Shown here in pieces: positions 1-9,082 of a DNA stretch of 64,000 nt (the stretch's first letter is position 1; each line of letters opens with the position of its first letter). The translations under genes were made by a program, and so were the position numbers. The stretch is from CmP2 sp052084925 (GTDB lineage: Bacteria > Actinomycetota > Actinomycetes > Actinomycetales > Micrococcaceae): assembly GCA_052084925.1 (NCBI GenBank), contig JBQDEV010000011.1:58593-122592 (forward strand), read 5' to 3'. Below the pieces are notes generated by a model. That model ran no database searches. It saw only the letters and a list, made by a program, of their open reading frames with translations, and was not told the DNA's origin.

Positions 1-2060
1 GCTGACGCTGGTTTTGGCGAAGAGGTCGGCGCAGGTGCTGGCGTTGACACTGGCGCAGGGGCATCGGTGGCAGGGCGCGGCTGTGCGGTGCGGTTCGCCG
101 GGGCCGCCGCAGGACGGCTACCGGCTTTTGGGCCGGAACCACCTGCCGGGGCAGACCCTCCGGTGATCAGGTCCAGCTGGGGCCGGATGCCGAGCACTTG
201 GTGCAGGGCCTCGGAGATCACCTGCTCGCCACCGCGGGCCAGCACCGTATTGCGGGGACCGTCGTTGGAGAAACTCAGGGTGAGCAGCTGTCCGTCGAAT
301 CCGGCAACGGAGGCGTTGTCCTTGATGGTCATCCAGATCAGCCGCGAGTGCTGTTCGATATAGCTGATGACCTCAGGCCAGGCACGGCGCACCATTTCCA
401 GCGGCGAAGAGCCCTGCTGCGCTTCGGGTGCCTGTTGCGGGGGCGTGCTCTGCTGAGCCGGCTGTTCTGAGCGAGTCTGCTGCTGCTCGGCCTGCGGGCG
501 CGGGGTCTCGGGTGCTGCCTCTGGTGCTGACGGTGCGGGGTCGGATGGCGCGGGCCGCTGCTGCGGTGCGGGTGTCGACTGTTGTTGCGGCGCCGGAGCA
601 GCCGGCTGCGGTGCGGATTCCGGAGCGGGTCGCGGTGTTGGCGCGGTGTCCTCGGCCGACTGTTGTTGTGCCTGAGTCGAGGCGGGCGCCGGGGTGGCGG
701 GCTGCTCTTGCGGCTGCTGTGGCTGCTGCGCTTCCGGGTGTGCGGCGGCCGAATCCTGAGCCTGAGCTGCATCCCGGCGGACGGCGGCACGCGCGAGGGC
801 AGCACCGGAGAGCCCCTGATGCTCGGACGCCGGTGCGGACGCGGGCGCCGAGCTGGGTGTTGAGCCGGGGACCGGGGCAGGCGCGCTGGGGGCGCCGCCG
901 TAATCGAGGCGCCGCTCGATCCGGTCCAGTCGTGCGGCCAGACCGCGCTCGGTCTCATCGGTGGTGGGCAGCATCAGCCGCGCCATCAGCAGTTCCAGAT
1001 GCAGCCGGGGGCTGGTCGCCCCGCTCATCTCGGTTAGCCCCAGCGCGGTGATGTCGGCGGCGCGCGAGATCTCGGCCCGACCGAGCTGGGAGGCCTGAGT
1101 GTGGAGTCGGCGCAGCTGGTCCTCGGGGATCCCATGCAGCACCGCTTGCGCGGAATCCGGCATCGCCTTGGCGATGATCAGGTCGCGGAAGCGCTCCAGT
1201 AGATCTTCGACGAAGCGCCGCGGATCCTGGCCCGACTGAACCACGCGATCGACCACGCGGAACACGGTCTCGGAATCGGTGGCGGCCACGGCGTCCACGA
1301 CGTCGTCGAGTAGGGACTCCGGGGTGAATCCCAACAGGTTTACGGCCAGGTCGTACGACACACCCTGGTCGCCGGCCCCGGCCATCAGCTGGTCGAGCAC
1401 CGAGAGCGTATCGCGCACCGAGCCGCCGCCGGCACGCACCACCAGGGAGAGTACTCCCGGGGCCACATTGACGTTCTCCTGGGCGCAGAGCTGCTCGAGG
1501 TAGTTCATCAGCGGCTCGGGCGGAACCAGTCGGAAGGGGTAGTGGTGGGTGCGGGAGCGGATGGTGCCGATGACCTTGTCCGGCTCCGTCGTCGCGAAAA
1601 TGAACTTGATGTGCTCCGGTGGTTCCTCCACGATCTTCAGCAGCGCGTTGAAGCCGGCCGAGGTGACCATGTGGGCCTCGTCGATGATGAAGATCTTGTA
1701 GCGGTCCCGTGCGGGAGCGAAGGTGGCCCGTTCGCGGAGGTCGCGGGCATCGTCCACACCGCCGTGCGAGGCGGCGTCGATCTCGATGACGTCGAGGGAA
1801 CCGGACCCGCCGGTGGCCAGCTCGACGCAGGACTCGCAGGTACCGCACGGGTGCGGGGTGGGTCCCTGGGCGCAGTTCAGGCAGCGGGCGAGGATGCGGG
1901 CGGAGGTGGTCTTGCCGCAGCCGCGCGGACCGGAGAAGAGGTAGGCGTGATTCACACGGTTCTTCTGCAGCGCCGTCATCAGGGGCTCGGTGACGTGCTC
2001 CTGGCCGATGACAGACTCGAAGGTGTCAGGGCGGTAGCGGCGATACAGTGCGGTGGTCAC
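1..2060 (-). CDS. dnaX: DNA polymerase III subunit gamma/tau (partial, C-terminus off the left edge)
   Basis: Clamp-loader ATPase that loads the sliding clamp and tethers polymerase cores at the replication fork. The protein starts at a GTG (VTTALYRRYRP) and shows, in order, a Walker A GPRGCGKTT near residue 45, four zinc-type cysteines (CLNC, CGTCESC), a Walker B DEAH, and a sensor FATTEPDKV. A long linker rich in Ala, Pro and Gln follows, then the start of a tau-type C-terminal domain (region 150-470). The stop codon lies outside the window. The small SRP RNA lies about 2.5 kb away on the same strand; closeness of scr/ffs and dnaX is known from Gram-positive bacteria. No frameshift is seen, so gamma formation by slippage is not evident. 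Confidence 0.97.
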   Translation of the reverse strand, partial: MTTALYRRYRPDTFESVIGQEHVTEPLMTALQKNRVNHAYLFSGPRGCGKTTSARILARCLNCAQGPTPHPCGTCESCVELATGGSGSLDVIEIDAASHGGVDDARDLRERATFAPARDRYKIFIIDEAHMVTSAGFNALLKIVEEPPEHIKFIFATTEPDKVIGTIRSRTHHYPFRLVPPEPLMNYLEQLCAQENVNVAPGVLSLVVRAGGGSVRDTLSVLDQLMAGAGDQGVSYDLAVNLLGFTPESLLDDVVDAVAATDSETVFRVVDRVVQSGQDPRRFVEDLLERFRDLIIAKAMPDSAQAVLHGIPEDQLRRLHTQASQLGRAEISRAADITALGLTEMSGATSPRLHLELLMARLMLPTTDETERGLAARLDRIERRLDYGGAPSAPAPVPGSTPSSAPASAPASEHQGLSGAALARAAVRRDAAQAQDSAAAHPEAQQPQQPQEQPATPAPASTQAQQQSAEDTAPTPRPAPESAPQPAAPAPQQQSTPAPQQRPAPSDPAPSAPEAAPETPRPQAEQQQTRSEQPAQQSTPPQQAPEAQQGSSPLEMVRRAWPEVISYIEQHSRLIWMTIKDNASVAGFDGQLLTLSFSNDGPRNTVLARGGEQVISEALHQVLGIRPQLDLITGGSAPAGGSGPKAGSRPAAAPANRTAQPRPATDAPAPVSTPAPAPTSSPKPAS

Positions 2061-2262
2061 CTACAGAACCCTACCGGGTTCCCCAGCGGTGTGCATCGTC
2101 GATCCGATGCAATCCGGTACGAGCGAAGCGTGGTCGCCACCGTGATTTTCGTCCCATCGAGCGCGAGCGGCTGAGACCGGGGAAGATTCCCGATCGGATT
2201 CCGGTTGGCACTCGATGACAGCCCGCCACAGGGCGCCATGATTCGATCGAGAGGTAACCGAG

Positions 2263-2895
2263 ATGACCCAGCAGACCGCGGAACGTTCAGCAGTGACCAC
2301 CTTGGATGAGCAGGAAATCGACCTGCTCTTCGGCGAGGCCTACACGACCTATGCTTTCAGCGACGAGGAGGTTGATCCTGAACTCGTGGCCCGGGTATAC
2401 GAAGACGCGCGCTGGGCACCGACCGCAATGAACATTCAGCCGCTGCGTCTGACCGTGGTCCCGGCCGGAGACGCTCGCGCGACGCTGGTCGAGCAGATGG
2501 CGGAGGGGAACAAGCAGAAGACGGCGGACGCCCCGATGACCGTGATCGTTGCTTTCGACCCGAACTGGCACGTGCACATGCCGCACCTGGCGCCGCACCG
2601 TGAAGGGCTGCGCGAGGATTTCGAGGCCAAGCCGGAGGCCCGGGAATCCATGGGCCGGACCAACGCGCTGCTGCAGGTTGGGTACTTCGTGCTGGCACTG
2701 CGCGCCCACGGCCTGCAGGTGGGACCGATGGCCGGATTCAACGCGGCCGGTGTCGACGAGGCATTCCACGCGGAGAACGGGTGGACGACCCTGCTGGCCC
2801 TGAACATCGGACACGGCCCCCGCGCCGAGGACGAGACTGCCCAGCGCCCGCGCGCCGGCCGACTGAGCTTCGAACAGGCCGCCCAGGTGCTCTGA
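2263..2895 (+). CDS. Nitroreductase family protein, RutE-like (malonic semialdehyde reductase type)
   Basis: A 210-residue FMN-dependent nitroreductase-fold protein. The N-terminal half carries the family's ARWAPTAMNIQPLR stretch (about residues 50-63), which binds FMN phosphate and the substrate, and the C-terminal half has GLQVGPMAGFN followed by LALNIGHGP. These features match RutE / HadB-type reductases, which reduce malonic semialdehyde to 3-hydroxypropionate or nitro compounds. It stands alone, divergent from dnaX with about 200 bp between them, and no rut pyrimidine-degradation gene is nearby, so the substrate is open. The ATG has the purine-rich GAGAGG upstream. Confidence 0.85.
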   Translation: MTQQTAERSAVTTLDEQEIDLLFGEAYTTYAFSDEEVDPELVARVYEDARWAPTAMNIQPLRLTVVPAGDARATLVEQMAEGNKQKTADAPMTVIVAFDPNWHVHMPHLAPHREGLREDFEAKPEARESMGRTNALLQVGYFVLALRAHGLQVGPMAGFNAAGVDEAFHAENGWTTLLALNIGHGPRAEDETAQRPRAGRLSFEQAAQVL

Positions 2896-2954
2896 ACCTG
2901 CCGCTAGTCGCTGCCGCCGGGCAAGACCGCCGACCAGCCGACGCGGGTGAGCGG

Positions 2955-3524
2955 TCAGGCGTTCTGCGCGGTGTTCTCGACGAGGGTCTGCACCCAGCGC
3001 TCGGTCGCGCGGGGATGTCCGAAGCGGACGGTCCGCAGCCCGGGGTAGCGGTCCTCGAGGGTGGGTATCACCGGCTTGAGCTTGTTGCGGGTGCGCCACC
3101 CCCAGCGCAGGATGTGGTCCTGGTCGGTGAAGATGGTGTGCAGCGGTGGCTCGTAGTTGCCGTTCCAGAGCGGCTGCCGTGTCAGCCGACGGGTCAGCGT
3201 GCGACGGGTGAGCCGACGCATCTGCAGCGAGACCGGATAGTCCAGCCACAGCAGGGTGTCCGCACGCGCCACAATTTTGGGCCGCACCTCGCGGTACTGC
3301 AGCTCGATGACCCACTGCTCACCGGCGATGAACTCCTCGACTTCGGCGACGAAGTTCTCCCGGCGGGTCCACCCAGGGCCATGATGCAAACTGTCGATCT
3401 CGACCCGCGGATACTCCAGAATCTCCGCCAGTCGGTCGCTCAGCGTCGTCTTGCCCGAGCCGCTCACTCCGGCCACGGCGATCCGCTGCGGTGTCCAGTC
3501 GAGCGGGTCGTCAGCGGTGCGCAT
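2955..3524 (-). CDS. P-loop kinase-like protein (adenylate kinase / FlaR-like AAA_18 family)
   Basis: A 189-residue nucleotide-binding protein with Walker A GVSGSGKTT near residue 19. It then has the EIDSLHHGPGW segment and an arginine-rich LID-like stretch (RRLTRRTLTRRLTRQ), the layout of the 'topology modulation' or adenylate-kinase-like proteins. The chosen ATG overlaps the end of gluQ by 14 nt, so the two are probably co-transcribed. A longer reading starting inside gluQ has composition typical of a shadow frame and is rejected. The substrate is unknown. Confidence 0.8.
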   Translation of the reverse strand: MRTADDPLDWTPQRIAVAGVSGSGKTTLSDRLAEILEYPRVEIDSLHHGPGWTRRENFVAEVEEFIAGEQWVIELQYREVRPKIVARADTLLWLDYPVSLQMRRLTRRTLTRRLTRQPLWNGNYEPPLHTIFTDQDHILRWGWRTRNKLKPVIPTLEDRYPGLRTVRFGHPRATERWVQTLVENTAQNA

Positions 3525-4521
3525 CGGTGCTCTCTCCGCCGTTCTGGTCTTCGCCGTCGAGACCACGGAAGATCCACGGTTGCGTGGGCAGCGCGCTGGG
3601 GTCGAAGGCGTCGAGGGCGGCCTCCAGTGACTCCCCGGGCAGGCCGACCGATTCCAGCAGCCGGGCCCGCACGGCGTGGGCGCGCTCGGTGTCGATGGCG
3701 CCATCGTCGTCGACGGACCCCAGTATCCCTAGATCTTCGAGCGTGACGGCCCCGTCGCGCTTGGCCAGTCGCTGCCCCTGCTCGTTGAGCACCAGGGGCA
3801 CATGGGCATACTCGGTGGCAGGGGTCGGCCGCCCCGAAAGGCGCGCCCACAGCCGCGCCAGCCAATCCTGACGTGGGGTGGAACTGAGCAGGTCATCGCC
3901 GCGCACCACCTGGTCGATGCCCTGGCTGAGGTCATCGATGACGACGGCGAGGTTATAGGCGTAGGCGCCATCGTTGCGGCGCACCACGAAATCGTCGACG
4001 ACGGCGCTCACCGAACCATGGAGCACATCGGTCACCTCGTGCACCGGCTTGGCGCCGTCCGTGTCGTTTGCGGCGCGGGCGGCATCGATGCGCAGCGCGG
4101 CCGGACGCTCGGCGCGACGCCGGGCCCGTTCATTCTCACTGAGCTCGCGGCAGGTGCCCGGGTAGGCGCCCGGCGGCAGATGCGGGTCAGGGTGCGGGGC
4201 TGAGGCGGCTTCGGCGATGTCCTTGCGGGAGCAGTAGCACTCGTAGAGCAGACCGTGCTCGTCGAGCAGGGCGCGAGCCTGATCGTAGAGTCCGGTCCGG
4301 TCGGACTGGCGCACCGCGGGTCCATCCCAGCTCAGTCCCATGGCCTCGAGCTCGCGCAACTGCTGGGCCTCGGCCCCGGCGCGCACCCGGTCCAGATCCT
4401 CGATGCGTAATAGCACCTCGCGATCGGTACTGCGGGCGAACAGCCACGCCAGCAGGGCAGTGCGCAGGTTGCCCAGATGCAGCTGGCCGGTAGGGCTCGG
4501 TGCGTAGCGTCCAGCGCTCAT
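3511..4521 (-). CDS. gluQ: Glutamyl-Q tRNA(Asp) synthetase
   Basis: A truncated glutamyl-tRNA synthetase homologue of 336 residues. It lacks an anticodon-binding domain and transfers glutamate to queuosine in tRNA(Asp). The HIGH-like motif is PSPTGQLHLGNLRTA at residues 7-21 and the KMSKS-like motif is RLAKRDGAV; zinc-site cysteines lie in YECYCSRKD and CREL. The ATG at 4521 follows GGGAG at good spacing. A longer start at 4572 would run into the SRP RNA gene and is rejected. The 3' end overlaps the P-loop kinase gene. Confidence 0.93.
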   Translation of the reverse strand: MSAGRYAPSPTGQLHLGNLRTALLAWLFARSTDREVLLRIEDLDRVRAGAEAQQLRELEAMGLSWDGPAVRQSDRTGLYDQARALLDEHGLLYECYCSRKDIAEAASAPHPDPHLPPGAYPGTCRELSENERARRRAERPAALRIDAARAANDTDGAKPVHEVTDVLHGSVSAVVDDFVVRRNDGAYAYNLAVVIDDLSQGIDQVVRGDDLLSSTPRQDWLARLWARLSGRPTPATEYAHVPLVLNEQGQRLAKRDGAVTLEDLGILGSVDDDGAIDTERAHAVRARLLESVGLPGESLEAALDAFDPSALPTQPWIFRGLDGEDQNGGESTDAHR

Positions 4522-4556
4522 GTCATCTCCCTGGGCAGAGGCGGATGGGGAAACGA

Positions 4557-4650
4557 AGAGCCCCTCACGCACCTGCCAGAGCCTACTTACCCTTGCTGCA
4601 TTCCTGCCCTGGGGGAGTTCAGTAAGATGACACCACGTGAGGGGCCGTCC
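4557..4650 (-). ncRNA. ffs: Small (4.5S-type) signal recognition particle RNA
   Basis: Read on the minus strand, the segment has the diagnostic SRP RNA apical domain GGCAGGAATGCAGCAAGGGT, a tetraloop helix that binds Ffh. This is enclosed by long pairing arms GGCCCCTCACG (5') and CGTGAGGGGC (3'). The length of about 94 nt fits the short bacterial form without an Alu domain. It sits just upstream of gluQ on the same strand. The ends are set from the closing stem and may be off by a few bases. Confidence 0.95.
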
Positions 4651-4656
4651 ACCATG

Positions 4657-5667
4657 TTAGCAGTCGCGCTGGGAGTATGCCGCATCGAAGGCTGACTCCG
4701 AGGGCTCGAAGGCACTGCTACGCACGAACTCCAGCGCCAGGGGCGCCCCGACCAGTCGGTTCATGCCGGCGTCCTCCCACTCCACGGAGAGTGGACCCTG
4801 ATAATCGATGGCGTTGAGCATCCGGAAGGCATCGGCCCAGGGCACATCGCCTAAGCCGGTGGAGATGAAGTCCCAGCCGCGTCGCGGATCCGCCCAGGGC
4901 AGATGCGAGGCCAGCCGACCGTTGCGCCCGTTGGACATGCGCAGCTTCGTGTCCTTGCAATGCACGTGATAGATCCGATCCCGGAAGTCCCAGAGGAAGC
5001 TCACCGGGTCAATGCCCTGCCAGACCATGTGCGAGGGGTCCCAGTTCAGCCCGAACGCCTCACGATGGCCGATCGCTTCCAGGGTGCGCTGGGTGGTCCA
5101 ATAGTCGTAGGCGATCTCCGAGGGGTGCGGCTCCAGCGCGAAGCGCACCCCCTCCTGGTCGAAGACGTCCATGATCGGATTCCAGCGATCCGCGAAGTCC
5201 CGGTAGCCGGCGTCGATGAGCTCCTCGCTGGCCGGCGGGAACATGGCCACATACTTCCAGATCGACGACCCGGTGAAGCCGGTGACCGTGGAGACCCCCA
5301 AGCGGGCGGCGGCGCGGGCGGTGACCTTGAGCTCGTCGGCGGCGCGCTGGCGGATACCCTCGGGGTCGCCGTCGCCCCAGATCCGGTCGGGCAAGATGTC
5401 CCGGTGCCGGGCATCGATCGGATCGTCGCAGACCGCCTGGCCCTTGAGATGGTTCGAGACGGCGTAGACGCGCAGACCGTTCTGCTCCAGGATATCGAGC
5501 CGGTTGCGCACATAGGCGTCGTCCTCGGCAGCGCGCCAGGGATCGAGGTGATCACCCCAGGAGGCGATCTCCAGGCCGTCGTAGCCCCACTGCCCAGCAA
5601 GCCGGGCGACTTCCTCGAAGGGCAGATCCGCCCACTGGCCGGTGAATAACGTGACGGGACGTGCCAT
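4657..5667 (-). CDS. Sugar phosphate isomerase/epimerase (xylose-isomerase-like TIM barrel)
   Basis: A 336-residue TIM-barrel protein of the AP endonuclease-2 / IolE-like family. Metal-site residues are visible in EIASWGDH, ALEPHPSEIAYDY, NWDPSHMVWQG and VHCKDTK, and SVEWED supplies the late Glu. Such enzymes isomerise or epimerise keto-sugars or inosose-type intermediates. It starts 5 nt after the stop of the Gfo/Idh/MocA gene, so both are last in the ABC transporter operon. The pairing suggests oxidation by the dehydrogenase and then isomerisation or dehydration of the imported polyol or sugar. The exact substrate is not decidable here. Confidence 0.88.
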   Translation of the reverse strand: MARPVTLFTGQWADLPFEEVARLAGQWGYDGLEIASWGDHLDPWRAAEDDAYVRNRLDILEQNGLRVYAVSNHLKGQAVCDDPIDARHRDILPDRIWGDGDPEGIRQRAADELKVTARAAARLGVSTVTGFTGSSIWKYVAMFPPASEELIDAGYRDFADRWNPIMDVFDQEGVRFALEPHPSEIAYDYWTTQRTLEAIGHREAFGLNWDPSHMVWQGIDPVSFLWDFRDRIYHVHCKDTKLRMSNGRNGRLASHLPWADPRRGWDFISTGLGDVPWADAFRMLNAIDYQGPLSVEWEDAGMNRLVGAPLALEFVRSSAFEPSESAFDAAYSQRDC

Positions 5668-5672
5668 GGAGA

Positions 5673-6869
5673 TCACTGCTCCTGCGGGATGAGCTGGGCG
5701 GAAGGGGAATCGGGGACCGCGGTGAACCGGCTGGAGTGAGCGGCGGAGTCCAGGACGGCGTCCAGGACCCGCTGAACGTGGAGCCCGTCGTCGAAGGACG
5801 GGGTGGGAGTTCTTCCGGCATGGATGTCCTCCACGAAGTCCACCACCTGGTGGGTGAAGCCGTGTTCGTAGCCCAGGCCATGGCCGGGTGGCCACCACGC
5901 TTCCAGATACGGGTGCACCGGCTCGGTGACCTGGACACGCGTGAACCCGGTGACCTCGGCCGACTGGAAGCGGGGATCGAAGACCTGCAGCACGTTCATC
6001 TCCTCGAAGTCGAACGCGACGGCGCCCGAGCTGCCGGTCACCTCGATGCGCAGCGCGTTCTTCCGTCCCCACGCTACCCGGCTGGCTTCCAGGATCACGG
6101 GTGCGCCTAAGGTGAGGGTGCCCATCGCCTGGACGGCGTCGTCGACCGTGACCCGACCCAGCGGGCTGTCGGGGGCGTCGGACACCGGACGCTGTGGCAC
6201 GAAGGTCTGTAGCATGCCGGTCACCCCGGCGAACCGATCCCCGGTGAGGAAGCAGGTCATATCCACCAGGTGCGCCCCGATGTCCCCGAGCGCACCCGAC
6301 CCGGCACGGTCCTTGTCCAGCCGCCACGTCAGCGGGGACTGGGCGTCGGAGAGCCAATCCTGCAGGTACTGGGCGCGCACCTGGCGCACCGTGCCGATGC
6401 GGTCCTCGGCGATCAGCTTCCGTGCCAGCTGCAGAGCGGGGGCGCGCCGGTAGGTGAAGCCCACCATGGCGTGCACCCCCTGCCGCGCGGCCGAGGAGGC
6501 GGCTTCGGCCATGCGTTCCGCCTCAGCCACCGTATTGGCCATCGGCTTCTCCACCAGCACGTGCTTGCCGGCCCGCAGTGCGGCCTCGGCGATCTCCGCG
6601 TGGCTGTCGCCGGGGGTGCAGATATCGACGACGTCGATGTCGTCTCGGACGATCACCTCCCGCCAGTCCGTGGCCGAGTCCGCCCAGCCCAGCTGTGCCG
6701 CGGCCCGAGCCGCGCGCTCGGTGTCCCGCCCCACTAGCACGGTGAGTTCCGGGGTCATCGGTAGCTCGAAGAACCGCGGGGCGGTGCGCCAGGCGTGGGA
6801 ATGGACGCGACCCATGAAGGCGTGGCCGATCAGGGCCACCCTCAGGACTGGCGGGGAGGTGGTCGACAT
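5673..6869 (-). CDS. Gfo/Idh/MocA family NAD(P)-dependent oxidoreductase
   Basis: A 398-residue sugar or polyol dehydrogenase. The Rossmann fold is at the N-terminus (RVALIGHAFMGRVHSHAW; the usual GxGxxG is GHAFMG). The catalytic EKPMA motif of the family is present near residue 110, and GDIGAHLVDM carries the typical active-site Asp/His pair. The C-terminal alpha/beta domain ends near residue 390. Its gene follows the binding-protein gene by about 20 nt and precedes the isomerase gene by 5 nt, so it probably carries out the first oxidation of the transported compound. Confidence 0.92.
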   Translation of the reverse strand: MSTTSPPVLRVALIGHAFMGRVHSHAWRTAPRFFELPMTPELTVLVGRDTERAARAAAQLGWADSATDWREVIVRDDIDVVDICTPGDSHAEIAEAALRAGKHVLVEKPMANTVAEAERMAEAASSAARQGVHAMVGFTYRRAPALQLARKLIAEDRIGTVRQVRAQYLQDWLSDAQSPLTWRLDKDRAGSGALGDIGAHLVDMTCFLTGDRFAGVTGMLQTFVPQRPVSDAPDSPLGRVTVDDAVQAMGTLTLGAPVILEASRVAWGRKNALRIEVTGSSGAVAFDFEEMNVLQVFDPRFQSAEVTGFTRVQVTEPVHPYLEAWWPPGHGLGYEHGFTHQVVDFVEDIHAGRTPTPSFDDGLHVQRVLDAVLDSAAHSSRFTAVPDSPSAQLIPQEQ

Positions 6870-6890
6870 GGTGGTGCGCTCCTTCCGGGA

Positions 6891-7955
6891 TCAGGATTCG
6901 AAGGCGTGCGGCAGGTATTCCTCGACGTTGTCCGAGGTCACCACCGGCGCGTACAGCTGGATCTCGCGCGGCACCTCGACCTGAACCAGGTCGTCGAGCC
7001 CGCGTCCCTGGGCCAGCAGCCGGGCCAGTCGGATGCCGTCGGCGGCCTGGGTCGACGGATAGATGACCGTGGCCTCCACCACCGACTCCGGATCCTGGAT
7101 CTCGCGCATCATATTGGCGGAGCCGGCGCCGCCGACCATGATGAGCTCGTCGCGGTTGGCGTTCTCGATGGCGGCGAGCACGCCCACACCCTGATCGTCG
7201 TCGTGGTTCCACAGCGCATCGATCTCGGGGGCCGCCTGCAGCAGGTTCGCGGTGGCGGACTCCCCGCCCTGCACCGTAAAGTCGCCGTCCACGCGGTGCG
7301 AGACCTCGAGGTCACATTCGGCCAGGGCGTCGGCAAAGCCGCGGCTGCGGTCCTGGGTCAGCGGTAGGGAGTCAATTCCGGCGACCTCGGCGATCACGGC
7401 ATCCGAGTCGTCGCCCACGCGCTCGCAGATGTAGTTTCCGGCGGAGACGCCCATGCCGTAGTTGTCACCGAGCACGGTGGTGCGTGCGGCGAATTCGGAG
7501 GAGAACTCGCGGTCCACGTTGACCACCGGGATCCCGGCTTCCATCGCCTCGATGGCGACCTCGGTCAAGGCCGCGCCGTCGAAGGGCAGTACCACGATGG
7601 CATCCACGCCGTCGTTGATGAACTGTTCGACCTGGCTGATCTGCAGGTTCACGTCGTCGGTGCCCTCGGAGACACGGAGCTCGACGTCGTCGAACTCGTC
7701 GCCCTGTTCCTGCGCGGCCTGGGTGATCGCACCCATCCAGCCGTGTCCGGCGGCGGGACCGGAGAACCCGATCACGACGTCGTCGCCGGGTTCCGAGTTG
7801 GCGCCGGCCGGAGCTGCGGCCTCAGCGGCCGCGGTGTCGTCGTCGCCGACGGCCTCGGGGTCGTTGGAGAGGCAGCCGGTGAGCATCAGGGTGGCCGATC
7901 CCAGGGCGGCGGCGGTGAGCCACCACCGGGGAGCGGGGGATGGTGTGCGGGACAT
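6891..7955 (-). CDS. CUT2-type ABC transporter substrate-binding lipoprotein
   Basis: A 354-residue periplasmic-binding-protein type 1 domain, anchored as a lipoprotein. The signal segment ends in the lipobox LTGC (Cys28), followed by an acidic, Ala-rich spacer. The core carries VNLQISQVEQFINDGVDAIVVLPFD and VNVDREFSSE, characteristic of the ribose/inositol group. The start was set at MSRTPSP because it begins the signal peptide; upstream sequence in this frame is a shadow of the permease. It lies third in the operon ATPase - permease - binding protein - oxidoreductase - isomerase. Confidence 0.93.
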   Translation of the reverse strand: MSRTPSPAPRWWLTAAALGSATLMLTGCLSNDPEAVGDDDTAAAEAAAPAGANSEPGDDVVIGFSGPAAGHGWMGAITQAAQEQGDEFDDVELRVSEGTDDVNLQISQVEQFINDGVDAIVVLPFDGAALTEVAIEAMEAGIPVVNVDREFSSEFAARTTVLGDNYGMGVSAGNYICERVGDDSDAVIAEVAGIDSLPLTQDRSRGFADALAECDLEVSHRVDGDFTVQGGESATANLLQAAPEIDALWNHDDDQGVGVLAAIENANRDELIMVGGAGSANMMREIQDPESVVEATVIYPSTQAADGIRLARLLAQGRGLDDLVQVEVPREIQLYAPVVTSDNVEEYLPHAFES

Positions 7956-8020
7956 GATTCCTCCTGGGGGAGTGGTGATGAGGGTGAAGGGACGGGGTGT
8001 TCGGATGGCGGGCTGGACGG

Positions 8021-9082
8021 TTAGGTGCGCCGGGACTCGCGGGAGAAGCGCTGCTGGAGCAGCACGGCGACGATGATGATCGCGCCCTTGGCCAGCGACT
8101 GCACGGACTGGTCGAGGTTGTTCTGGATGAAGACGTTGGAGAGCACGGCGAAGATGATCACGCCAAGCACGGTGCCCACGATGGTGCCGCGCCCGCCGAT
8201 CAGCAGGGTTCCGCCGATGACGACGGCGGCGATGGCGTCCAGCTCGTAGAGATAGCCGTGAGTCGATGCACCGGCGGTGGTGCGCGAGAGCATCATCACC
8301 GCGCCGATGCCCGCGCACAGGCCGGCCAGGGCGAAGACGTACATGGTGTGTCGGGCGACCTTGATTCCGGCCAGCCGTGCCGCCTCGGCGTTGCCGCCCA
8401 CGGCGACGGTGCGGCGCCCGAAGGTGGTGCGGTTGAGGAGGAACCAGCCGGCGATGGCGACCAGGATGAAGATCCACACGATCACCGGCAGGCCGAGAAT
8501 GGAGCGGCGGAAGGCGCTGGTGAATCCGGAGACGTCGACAATCTGAGTCTGCCGACCGGAGATGACCTCGGCGAACCCGCGGGCCGCGACCAGCATGGCC
8601 AGGGTCGCGATGAACGGCACCACCTTCCCGTAGGCGATGATGATCCCGTTCACCAGCCCCGCCCCGGTGCCGACCGCCAGCGCGGTGAGCACCAGCAGCA
8701 GCCAGTGCACGTCGTTGGCCAGCGCCTGGGTGCCCAGCGTGGTGGCCCACACCGTGGCCAGACCCATCACGGAGCCCACGGAGAGATCGATGCCCCCGGC
8801 GGTGATCACGAAGGTGACGCCGATGCTGATCACCCCAATGACGGCAGCCTGGCTGAGGATGGTGGTCAGGTTGGACATGCTGAGGAAGCGGTCACCGCCG
8901 GTCACCGCGCCGATGACGACGAGCGCGATCAGCGCCACCACCAGGCCGAGGCTGTGGCCCAGGCTGAGCTGGAAGCGCCGCGGTGAGGTCTGTGCGGCCC
9001 CGGCCGGGCTCAGGTCGCGCTCCACATCGGGGGCGGTGTCGGTTGTGGGGGCGGCCGCACCGGTGGGTTCGGTGGTGCTCAT
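8021..9082 (-). CDS. CUT2-type ABC transporter permease (RbsC-like)
   Basis: A 353-residue membrane protein with eight to ten hydrophobic segments starting near residue 45. The BPD_transp_2 signature is present: GGIDLSVGSVMGLATV, the cytoplasmic coupling loop NAEAARLAGIKVARH, and AVVIGGTLLIGGRG. An extended, Thr/Ala-rich cytoplasmic N-terminus precedes the first membrane segment. It overlaps the ATPase gene by 4 nt, implying translational coupling, and forms the membrane channel for this uptake system. Confidence 0.94.
   Translation of the reverse strand: MSTTEPTGAAAPTTDTAPDVERDLSPAGAAQTSPRRFQLSLGHSLGLVVALIALVVIGAVTGGDRFLSMSNLTTILSQAAVIGVISIGVTFVITAGGIDLSVGSVMGLATVWATTLGTQALANDVHWLLLVLTALAVGTGAGLVNGIIIAYGKVVPFIATLAMLVAARGFAEVISGRQTQIVDVSGFTSAFRRSILGLPVIVWIFILVAIAGWFLLNRTTFGRRTVAVGGNAEAARLAGIKVARHTMYVFALAGLCAGIGAVMMLSRTTAGASTHGYLYELDAIAAVVIGGTLLIGGRGTIVGTVLGVIIFAVLSNVFIQNNLDQSVQSLAKGAIIIVAVLLQQRFSRESRRT

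Noticed and set aside
955..1848. Long open frame on the minus strand inside dnaX
   Set aside because: It is out of frame with the clearly recognised DnaX sequence and has Arg/Gly/Pro-rich shadow composition.
2287..3315. 342-codon minus-strand frame opposite the nitroreductase
   Set aside because: It is antisense to a recognised enzyme, with no domain and His/Arg/Gly-rich composition typical of complementary-strand frames in high-GC DNA.
4477..4695. Short plus-strand frame across the SRP RNA
   Set aside because: The segment is explained by ffs, and the frame has no family match or ribosome-binding site.
4657..6357. Single 566-residue reading covering the isomerase
   Set aside because: Its N-terminal 230 residues are a shadow of the Gfo/Idh/MocA gene; the isomerase proper starts at 5667.
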